Below are positions 1-4,671 of a stretch of DNA of 6,353 nucleotides, piece after piece. Under the pieces are notes generated by a model, which made no database searches, was not told the origin of the DNA, and was given only the letters and a program-made list of their open reading frames with translations. Origin of the DNA: an uncultured Oscillospiraceae bacterium (GTDB lineage Bacteria > Bacillota > Clostridia > Oscillospirales > Oscillospiraceae). Where the stretch lies: assembly GCA_934565775.1 (NCBI GenBank), contig CAKTIN010000095.1, positions 1 to 6,353 of the forward strand. Reading direction: 5' to 3'. Numbering within the stretch: position 1 is the stretch's first letter; each line of letters begins with the position of its first letter. Position numbers and translations under genes: made by a program.

Positions 1-2796
1 CTTGCTCGCTATGGCGTTGTATGCACGGAGAAAATCATCATCGACAAGACTGCCCCGGCGATCACCGGCGCGAAGAATGGCGACGTTTTCTGCGGCGAGG
101 GCGACAAGACCCTCACCGTAACCGACCTGTATCTGGACACCGTGACCGTCAACGGCAAGGCCGTGACCCCCAACGAACAGGGCCAGATCACCCTCACCGA
201 CGCGAGAACACCACAGACCGTCGTTGCCACGGACAAGGCGGGCAATTCCACGACGCTTACTGTGACCGTCCATTCGTCCCATTCCTACCAGTGGCAGACA
301 GAAAACGGCCAGTATTGGGGCGAGTGCGAATTCTGCGGCAGCAAAACCGAACGCAAGGCCATCCCCGAACTCACGATCACCAGCCCGGATACCGTGTGCC
401 GTACCCAGGACTTTACCTTCTCCTTCCGCCTGCCGGAGGGCTGCACCAATCCCAGCTACAGCTATGAGTTCCCTTATGCCGGCGACGGCGAGCCCATCAC
501 CCCGGTGGACGGCCTCTGTACGGGTACGATCCCGGCCAAGTTCTACCAGGAGGGCGAGACCGGCTTCCGCTTTATCGCCTCTGCTTCCACGGCGGAGGGG
601 TATCGGGTCAGCGTGTCCAAGAATGTCACCATCCGGGAGCATTCCGGCGGGAATGCGACCTGCGCAGCGCGGGCCGTATGCGACCATTGCGGCCAGCCCT
701 ATGGGGAGCTGAAGCCCCACACCTTCACGGTGGAAGCCGCAGAGGAAAAGTACCTGAAATCTGCCGCGACCTGCACCGAAAGGGCGGTCTATTACAAGTC
801 CTGCGCGGTCTGCGGAGCGACCTCTCAGGGGACGGCCGGGGAGGCGACCTTCGAGTCCGGCAACGTCCTGGGCCATGCCTTCGGGGCCTGGACCTCTAAC
901 GATGACGGCACCCACAGCCGGGTCTGTGCCCGGGATGGGAGCCATATTGAAACCGCTGACTGCTCCTATGGCCAATGGCAGGGCAACCAATCCGGCCACT
1001 GGCGGGTTTGCGGAATCTGCGGGGCGGAGACGGAGCTGCTCGATCACTACGACTGGGATAGAGATCACCGCTGCGATGTCTGCCAGCGCCAGATCACGGA
1101 GCACGACTTCACGGCGGAGCTCGCAGTCACCGAGCATCTGCGCAAGGCGGCAAACTGCCTGTCCCCGGCGGTCTATTACAAGTCCTGCTCGATTTGCGGC
1201 CTGTCCTCCAAGGGGACGGACAGCGAGGCGACGTTTACAGCCGGAGATAAGAATCCAAACAACCATGCCGCGTGGCCAGGGGACTGGCAGCTGGACGGCG
1301 AGAGTCACTGGAGAGCCTATACCTGCTGCCAGTTGGAAGTGGACCGGGGCGCCCACTGCGGCGGCACGGCGGACTGCCTGGCCCCGGCCCTCTGCGAGGT
1401 CTGCTTCCACTCCTATGGCGAGCTTGGCCCGCACCATTTTGTCAATCAGCTGAACGAGTACCGGCTGAAGTCTGCCGCGACCTGCACAAGTCCGGCGGTG
1501 TACTATCAGTCCTGCTCCACCTGCGGCGCGCAGGGAACGGGAACCTTCGAGAATGGCAAGCCGCTGGGCCACGACTTTGGCGAATGGACCTCCAACGGCA
1601 ATGATACCCATACCCGGGTCTGCGCCCGGGACGAGAGCCACCGGGAGACCAAGGCCTGCCACGGCGGTACGGCGACCTGCACGGAAAAGGCCGTCTGTGA
1701 GGACTGCAAGGCTTCTTACGGTGAGCTGGCAGCCCACGGCTTTACGGCGGAAACGGTTCAGGATGAATATTTGAAATCCGCTGCGACCTGCACCGGGAGC
1801 GCGGTCTACTACAAGTCCTGCGCCGCCTGCGGCCTGAGCTCTCAGGGCACCGAGGGCGAGGCGACCTTTACCTCCGGCAATGCCCTGGGCCACGATTTTG
1901 GCGAATGGACCTCCAACGGCAATGATACCCATACCCGGGTCTGCGCCCGGGATGAGGGCCACCGGGAGACCAAGGCCTGCCACGGCGGTACGGCGACCTG
2001 CACGGAAAAGGCCGTCTGCGAGGACTGCAAGACCGCCTACGGCGAACCGGATCCGGAGCATCATGCGGAAGGCTGCGTGCCGGAATGGGTGACGACGGAG
2101 ACGACCCATGAACGGAAGTATACCCTCTGCGGCAAGGTGACGGTCGCGGAAACGGCCCACCGCTTCGGCGCCTGGACGGTCCTGCGGGAACCCACGGCGG
2201 GGCAGAAGGGGGAGCGGGAGCACACCTGCGAGGACTGCGCCTACCGGCAGACCCAGGCGATCCCTGCCACGGGCAAATTTGTGGATGTTCCCGAGGGAAT
2301 CTACTATGAGGACGCGGTTCTCTGGGCCGCCGGGGAGGGGATTACCACCGGCACCGACGAGACCCACTTCTCTCCGGATGCCTACTGCACCAGAGCCCAG
2401 GCGATCACCTTCCTGTGGAGAGCGGCGGGGTGCCCCGCGCCGAAGAGCACGGATATGCCCTTTACCGATGTCGCGGCCAACAGCTACTATTACGACGCGG
2501 TGCTGTGGGCAGTGGAGAACGGAATCACCAAGGGCACCGACAGCACCACCTTCAGCCCGGATCTGGAGTGCAGCCGCGCACAGACGATCACCCTTCTGTG
2601 GCGTGCGGAGCAGTCCCCGGCGCCGGGCAGCAGCAACCCGTTTGTTGATGTCGCCCCGGATACCTACTATACCGATGCGGTGCTGTGGGCGGTGGAGAAC
2701 GGGATCACCATGGGCACCAGCAGCACCACCTTCAGCCCCGGCGAGGGCTGCACCAGAGCGCAGATGGTGACGTTCCTCTGGCGCTGCAAAAAGTAA
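1..2796 (+). CDS. SLH-domain cell-surface protein with Ig-like segment and Cys-rich tandem modules (5' end missing)
   Basis: The frame is open from base 1 (931 residues visible, stop TAA 2794-2796), so the true start lies outside the window; the GTG at 142 is only an internal Val codon. Seen in order: an Ig-like strand pattern at residues ~13-95 (IDKTAP ... ATDKAGNSTTLTVTV), a second beta-rich segment at ~120-210, Cys-rich repeats at ~214-680 with about a dozen CxxC pairs (CEFC, CDHC, CAVC, CGIC, CEDC and others), a degenerate module ending in IPATG (~720-759), and three SLH domains (760-810, 821-871, 881-931). SLH domains are known to anchor proteins to pyruvylated secondary cell-wall polymers, so the product is very probably exported; the signal peptide would be in the missing part. 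No catalytic domain is visible. Adhesin, structural layer protein or C-terminal anchor of an exoenzyme are all possible. Disulfide or metal binding by the CxxC pairs is unproven. Confidence 0.9.
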   Translation, partial: LARYGVVCTEKIIIDKTAPAITGAKNGDVFCGEGDKTLTVTDLYLDTVTVNGKAVTPNEQGQITLTDARTPQTVVATDKAGNSTTLTVTVHSSHSYQWQTENGQYWGECEFCGSKTERKAIPELTITSPDTVCRTQDFTFSFRLPEGCTNPSYSYEFPYAGDGEPITPVDGLCTGTIPAKFYQEGETGFRFIASASTAEGYRVSVSKNVTIREHSGGNATCAARAVCDHCGQPYGELKPHTFTVEAAEEKYLKSAATCTERAVYYKSCAVCGATSQGTAGEATFESGNVLGHAFGAWTSNDDGTHSRVCARDGSHIETADCSYGQWQGNQSGHWRVCGICGAETELLDHYDWDRDHRCDVCQRQITEHDFTAELAVTEHLRKAANCLSPAVYYKSCSICGLSSKGTDSEATFTAGDKNPNNHAAWPGDWQLDGESHWRAYTCCQLEVDRGAHCGGTADCLAPALCEVCFHSYGELGPHHFVNQLNEYRLKSAATCTSPAVYYQSCSTCGAQGTGTFENGKPLGHDFGEWTSNGNDTHTRVCARDESHRETKACHGGTATCTEKAVCEDCKASYGELAAHGFTAETVQDEYLKSAATCTGSAVYYKSCAACGLSSQGTEGEATFTSGNALGHDFGEWTSNGNDTHTRVCARDEGHRETKACHGGTATCTEKAVCEDCKTAYGEPDPEHHAEGCVPEWVTTETTHERKYTLCGKVTVAETAHRFGAWTVLREPTAGQKGEREHTCEDCAYRQTQAIPATGKFVDVPEGIYYEDAVLWAAGEGITTGTDETHFSPDAYCTRAQAITFLWRAAGCPAPKSTDMPFTDVAANSYYYDAVLWAVENGITKGTDSTTFSPDLECSRAQTITLLWRAEQSPAPGSSNPFVDVAPDTYYTDAVLWAVENGITMGTSSTTFSPGEGCTRAQMVTFLWRCKK
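1564..1710 (+). repeat. 147-bp near-identical direct repeat, copy 1
   Basis: This stretch matches 1885-2031 base for base at an offset of 321 bp, with four differences by my reading (143/147 identical). Three of the four are silent and one changes Ser to Gly. It encodes the LGHDFGEWTSN to CEDCK part of a Cys-rich module. The other modules of the array are much less alike in DNA, so this pair looks recently duplicated or homogenised. Confidence 0.9.
1885..2031 (+). repeat. 147-bp near-identical direct repeat, copy 2
   Basis: This is the second copy of the 1564-1710 repeat, exactly 107 codons downstream and in the same frame. Unlike copy 1 it is not followed by a complete module: after CEDCK-TAYGE the sequence leaves the pattern and runs into the IPATG linker before the SLH domains. 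Confidence 0.9.
2278..2793 (+). repeat. Three SLH repeats encoded in tandem
   Basis: The SLH units are encoded at 2278-2430, 2461-2613 and 2641-2793. Each begins with F(V/T)DV, continues (Y)YxDAVLWAxxxGITxGT-xxTxFSP and ends C(T/S)RAQ-xx-T-x-LWR. Units 2 and 3 are also alike in DNA over the DAVLWAVENGIT part (offset 180 bp). The usual TRAE signature is TRAQ or SRAQ here, and every unit has a Cys just before it. The last unit ends the protein (WRCKK), so no tail follows the anchor. Confidence 0.92.
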
Positions 2797-2824
2797 ACCG
2801 CAAGACATCGCACCAAAATTTGAA

Positions 2825-2850
2825 GGGGCCGCCTCATCCGAGGCGGCCCC
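2825..2850. terminator. Bidirectional terminator-like hairpin between convergent genes
   Basis: The perfect inverted repeat GGGGCCGCCTC / GAGGCGGCCCC (11 bp, loop ATCC) starts 28 bp after the surface-gene stop and lies 38 bp past the end of the minus-strand gene. Downstream on the + strand is GTTGCTTTG; downstream on the - strand is TTCAAATTTTGG. Both T-runs are short, so it is a moderate rather than textbook intrinsic terminator, but the position between two converging genes supports the role in both directions. Confidence 0.75.
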
Positions 2851-2864
2851 GTTGCTTTGATCCG

Positions 2865-2884
2865 GCGCCGCCTGCGGGCGGCGC
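2865..2884. other. GC-rich hairpin just after the Cys-rich gene stop
   Basis: The inverted repeat GCGCCGCC / GGCGGCGC (8 bp, loop TGCG) begins 3 nt beyond the stop codon of the minus-strand gene. No T-run follows on either strand, so I do not call it an intrinsic terminator. It could protect the 3' end of that mRNA or act together with the neighbouring terminator hairpin. Confidence 0.4.
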
Positions 2885-2887
2885 GGC

Positions 2888-3145
2888 CTATTTCTTTTTT
2901 GCCAGCTCCAGCAGCTCCGGCATTTTGGCCAGGATGGCGTCATAGTTCTCCCGGCGATGGGGCCGCAGGCAGGCGGAGCAGTCCTTGATCCCACCGGCGG
3001 TGTAGGTAAAGCCGCCGCCGCAGCGCTCTCCCAGGGCGTACAGGGGGCAGTAGCAGAACAGACAGTTGAAATTCTCCGGGTCCTTTGTGGGGTGGCAAGG
3101 GAAGTATTCGCACTCCCGGTTTTGAAAAAATGAATAGTGGGGCAT
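2888..3145 (-). CDS. Small cysteine-rich domain protein (85 aa), probable metal-binding
   Basis: The protein shows the pattern I know from the 'cysteine-rich small domain' family (Pfam PF04071 from memory): C12...FPCH (C17, H18), FNCLFCYCPLY (C28, C31, C33), CGG (C42), KDCSAC (C56, C59), then RPH (H63). Eight Cys and two nearby His in 85 residues suggest a bound metal or Fe-S centre; this is inferred, not shown. The ATG at 3145 is chosen because AGGAGG (3159-3154, minus strand) lies 8 nt upstream and the family pattern begins right after it; the frame could extend to 3463, but that would run through the divergent neighbour. There is no signal peptide, so it is probably cytoplasmic. The exact job is unknown. 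Related domains form the C-terminal part of a methanogen cobalamin enzyme (CobD), which would suit the corrinoid-linked genes nearby. Confidence 0.85.
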   Translation of the reverse strand: MPHYSFFQNRECEYFPCHPTKDPENFNCLFCYCPLYALGERCGGGFTYTAGGIKDCSACLRPHRRENYDAILAKMPELLELAKKK

Positions 3146-3167
3146 TGGCCGCACCTCCTTTTCCTCC

Positions 3168-3196
3168 ATGCTAGCACAATTTTTCCGAAAACGCAA
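3168..3196 (-). promoter_or_regulatory. Promoter of the Cys-rich small gene
   Basis: Reading the minus strand: a -35-like TTGCGT (3196-3191), a 17-bp spacer, then the extended -10 TGC-TAGCAT (hexamer 3173-3168). The predicted start of transcription near 3161 would leave a leader of only about 16 nt, consisting almost entirely of the ribosome binding site. Confidence 0.55.
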
Positions 3197-3208
3197 CCGT
3201 CTCGACCC

Positions 3209-3237
3209 TTTTCGCCAGCGGTGCGCTGTGCTAAAAT
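3209..3237 (+). promoter_or_regulatory. Promoter of the 77-aa gene
   Basis: The extended -10 TGC-TAAAAT (hexamer 3232-3237) is good, while the -35 region at 17 bp spacing (TTTTCG, 3209-3214) is poor, as is usual for extended -10 promoters. Transcription would start near 3244, right at the ribosome binding site, again giving a very short leader. Confidence 0.5.
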
Positions 3238-3242
3238 ATAGG

Positions 3243-3251
3243 AAAAGGAGG
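3243..3251 (+). promoter_or_regulatory. Ribosome binding site that fixes a TTG start
   Basis: AAAAGGAGG overlaps the earliest in-frame start codon (GTG 3251), which therefore cannot be used. The TTG at 3260 lies 8 nt after the GGAGG and is the likely start; the next in-frame ATG (3275) is 23 nt away, too far. Confidence 0.75.
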
Positions 3252-3259
3252 TGTGTGCT

Positions 3260-3493
3260 TTGCCGTGCTATGAAATGGTGCAGGAGATTCTGAACTGCTG
3301 CAAAAACAATCAAATGCGGGACGTTTTCTTCCGGGAGGTGGAGACGGACGACCCGGTGTCGTATGTGCGCGGACTTCTGAAGGGAAAGAGCGTGGAGCTG
3401 ACGCCGGAGCCCCTGGCGGACGGGGGCGTGACGGTCCATGCCCTGTGTGAGGGGCTGATGCAAAAATTCATCTTTACACCGGTGGAGGACTAG
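3260..3493 (+). CDS. Small protein of unknown function (77 aa)
   Basis: I do not recognise this family. The TTG start is set by a strong ribosome binding site 8 nt upstream. The protein is acidic (13 Asp/Glu against 7 Lys/Arg) with no signal peptide or membrane segment, so probably cytoplasmic. The N-terminal part (EMVQEILNCCKNN) looks helical and carries a Cys-Cys pair at 13-14; further Cys are at 3 and 63. The second half (SVELTPEPLADGGVTVHALCEG...KFIFTP) alternates like beta strands. It is divergent from the Cys-rich gene, with both promoters in 114 bp, and is followed after 167 bp by metF on the same strand. I see no clear terminator between, so read-through into the metF operon is possible. 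A real gene is supported by the strong SD, the extended -10 and the uninterrupted frame; its role is open. Confidence 0.72.
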   Translation: MPCYEMVQEILNCCKNNQMRDVFFREVETDDPVSYVRGLLKGKSVELTPEPLADGGVTVHALCEGLMQKFIFTPVED

Positions 3494-3551
3494 ATATGGA
3501 TATCAGACCGGCGCGAAGCCCAAAATAAGCAGATTTTTTGGCAGTTAGAGG

Positions 3552-3580
3552 TTGAATTTTTCGGCGCTTTATGATACGAT
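3552..3580 (+). promoter_or_regulatory. Promoter of the metF-cooC-acsD operon
   Basis: TTGAAT (3552-3557), a 17-bp spacer and TACGAT (3575-3580) fit a sigma-A promoter, and TG at 3572-3573 gives an extended -10. The predicted transcript starts near 3587, giving a leader of about 74 nt. The upstream stretch 3494-3551 shows only a short GATAT-GG-ATATC palindrome (3493-3504) and a T6 run (3534-3539). Confidence 0.6.
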
Positions 3581-3593
3581 ATAGTTGTATCGT
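3576..3593 (+). promoter_or_regulatory. Inverted repeat overlapping the metF -10 box (possible operator)
   Basis: ACGATA (3576-3581), six bases, TATCGT (3588-3593). It covers most of the -10 hexamer and the predicted transcription start, where a bound repressor would block initiation. A second, overlapping pair (GATAC 3573-3577 / GTATC 3587-3591) adds to the symmetry. I do not recognise it as the site of a known regulator. Confidence 0.4.
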
Positions 3594-3614
3594 TATGGGT
3601 CGAATTGCGCCCGG

Positions 3615-3634
3615 ACGAGTTACGCATAACTCGT
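3615..3634 (+). promoter_or_regulatory. Perfect 8-bp dyad in the metF leader
   Basis: ACGAGTTA (3615-3622), loop CGCA, TAACTCGT (3627-3634). It lies in the predicted 5' leader, 9 nt before the metF ribosome binding site. It has no T-run after it, so it is not a terminator. It could be an RNA hairpin or, as DNA, the site of a dimeric regulator. Confidence 0.6.
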
Positions 3635-3635
3635 G

Positions 3636-3655
3636 ATTTACATTAGGAGGTAAAT
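3636..3655 (+). promoter_or_regulatory. Weak hairpin presenting the metF ribosome binding site
   Basis: ATTTAC (3636-3641) can pair with GTAAAT (3650-3655). Most of the Shine-Dalgarno AGGAGG (3645-3650) falls in the 8-nt loop, 10 nt before the metF ATG. The stem is AT-rich and probably marginal alone, but it starts one base after the stronger hairpin at 3615-3634 and could stack on it. Confidence 0.35.
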
Positions 3656-3660
3656 ACATT

Positions 3661-4617
3661 ATGAGCGTAGCAGACATTTTTGAGCAGAGAAGCGCTTTCT
3701 CTTTCGAGGTTTTCCCTCCCAAGACGGACGCCGGTATGGAAAAGCTCTGCGGCGAGGGCGGCGTGCTGGAAAAGCTGTATAGCCTGAACCCTGACTATAT
3801 TTCCTGCACTTACGGCGCCGGTGGCACCAACGTCGGTAAGAACCTGGAGGTCCTGGACAAGATTGCCAAGGACGGCAAGTGCACCCCTGTGACGCACTTT
3901 ACCTGCATTGGCAACACCAAAGAGGGCATCAAGGAGCAGCTGCAGAAGTATCTGGATCACGGCATTGACCATATGCTGGCGCTCCGGGGCGATCTGCCTT
4001 TCGGCTGGAAGGGCACCGGCGGCGATCTGCACTATGCCACTGAGCTGGTGAAGTTCGTCCGGCAGGAGTTCGGCGACAAGTTCACCATCGCCGTGGCTGG
4101 TTCTCCCGAGGGGCACATTGCCTGCCGGAGCCTGGATGCGGACATCGCCTTCCTGAAGCAGAAGCAGGACAACGGCGCGGACTACATCATGACGCAGTTG
4201 TGCTGGGATATGGATCAGTTCCGCTACTGGCTGGACGCCATCCGCGCCGCCGGAATCTGGCTGCCCGTGGACGTGGGTATCATGCCCATTCTGGACCAGG
4301 CCGCTACCATCAACATGGCTCTGTCCCGGAACGGCTGTGTCATGCCCCGTGAGCTGTGCGAGATCATCTCCAAGAACTGGATCTTCCCGAACCCCTTCTC
4401 CGTGGGTCTCAAGACCGCCAAGGGCGACGAGGCTTGCTTCGACGCCGACGTGGAGGGCAAGAAGGCCAGCTTCAAGGCGGCCGGTATCGAGTATACCATC
4501 CGTCAGATCGACGAGTACCGCGCCTGCGGCATCAACGGCATCCACCTGTACGCTCTGAACAAGTACGAGGATGTGGCCCTGATCGCCAAGGAAGCCGGCC
4601 TGCTCAGCGAGGTCTAA
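3661..4617 (+). CDS. metF: Methylenetetrahydrofolate reductase
   Basis: Reduces 5,10-methylene-tetrahydrofolate to 5-methyl-tetrahydrofolate with a flavin cofactor, in the cytoplasm; here it is the last step of the methyl branch of the Wood-Ljungdahl pathway. The 318 residues align along their length with E. coli MetF as I recall it: FSFEVFPPK (13-21, with E16 matching the catalytic Glu), CTYGAGG (49-55), HFTCI (79-83), ALRGDLP (107-113, with D111 matching the flavin-contacting Asp), VAGSPEGH (145-152), TQLCWD (178-183), IHLYALN (294-300). Differences from E. coli include Ser148 for the Tyr of AYPE and LCW for FFF. It is a single-domain form with no C-terminal extension. The start is ATG 3661 with AGGAGG 10 nt upstream. 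cooC follows after 54 bp and acsD after that, which points to acetogenic use rather than only methionine synthesis. MetV, the usual partner of acetogen MetF, is not encoded in the window. Confidence 0.95.
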   Translation: MSVADIFEQRSAFSFEVFPPKTDAGMEKLCGEGGVLEKLYSLNPDYISCTYGAGGTNVGKNLEVLDKIAKDGKCTPVTHFTCIGNTKEGIKEQLQKYLDHGIDHMLALRGDLPFGWKGTGGDLHYATELVKFVRQEFGDKFTIAVAGSPEGHIACRSLDADIAFLKQKQDNGADYIMTQLCWDMDQFRYWLDAIRAAGIWLPVDVGIMPILDQAATINMALSRNGCVMPRELCEIISKNWIFPNPFSVGLKTAKGDEACFDADVEGKKASFKAAGIEYTIRQIDEYRACGINGIHLYALNKYEDVALIAKEAGLLSEV

Positions 4618-4631
4618 TCTCTATATTTACA

Positions 4632-4655
4632 GCCCAGCGGGCTTGCCCGCTGGGC
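4632..4655 (+). promoter_or_regulatory. Strong intercistronic hairpin between metF and cooC
   Basis: GCCCAGCGGG (4632-4641), loop CTTG, CCCGCTGGGC (4646-4655): a perfect 10-bp GC-rich stem with a CUUG tetraloop. It ends 2 nt before the cooC ribosome binding site (AAGGAG 4658-4663) and 16 nt before the ATG. No T-run follows, so I read it as an mRNA stability, processing or translation-control element rather than a terminator. Confidence 0.65.
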
Positions 4656-4671
4656 CCAAGGAGCGTTTTCT

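Larger units (their letters stand above)
640..2047 (+). repeat. Tandem Cys-rich protein modules (about 107 residues per unit)
   Basis: A composite unit recurs inside the surface gene. It reads roughly H-x-GGTATC...AVC-xx-C...YGEL..H-x-F, then YLKSAATC...AVYYKSC-xx-CG...EATF..GN.LGH, then FGEWTSN...TH-x-RVCARD..H-x-ET..C. Units run approximately 640-963 (108 residues), 964-1353 (diverged, about 130 residues), 1354-1656 (101 residues), 1657-1977 (107 residues) and a partial unit at 1978-2047. The middle YLKSAATC-type element begins at 751, 1135, 1459 and 1768. The unit borders are my choice; any circular shift of the unit would be equally valid. Confidence 0.85.

Noticed and set aside
142..144. 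GTG at 142 as the start of the surface-protein gene
   Set aside because: The frame is open to base 1, there is no ribosome binding site, and the codon falls in the middle of the Ig-like domain.
1506..2030. Two minus-strand frames with nearly the same protein sequence (1506-1709 and 1842-2030)
   Set aside because: They look like a conserved gene pair, but only because both lie antisense to the 147-bp direct repeat of the surface gene.
640..2047. CRISPR-like array, given the regularly repeated sequence
   Set aside because: The repeats are long, in frame, coding and diverged like protein domains; there are no short constant repeats separated by unique spacers.
3146..3463. N-terminal extension of the Cys-rich protein up to 3463
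   Set aside because: It would overlap the divergent 77-residue gene and the promoter region, and the ribosome binding site at 3154-3159 clearly points to the ATG at 3145.
3518..3542. Possible terminator after the 77-aa gene (GCC...AAAA pairing with TTTTTT-GGC)
   Set aside because: The stem has a mismatch and is mainly A-T pairs, and the T-run would be part of the stem rather than follow it; too weak to call.
3643..4545. A 300-codon open frame on the minus strand antisense to metF
   Set aside because: It is a shadow of the GC-rich codon pattern of metF: low-complexity Val/Leu/Ala/Gly/Asp-rich product, no recognisable family and no supported start.
4632..4655. Intrinsic terminator between metF and cooC
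   Set aside because: The stem is strong, but the following bases are CCAAGGAGCG, with no T-run, and they hold the cooC ribosome binding site.
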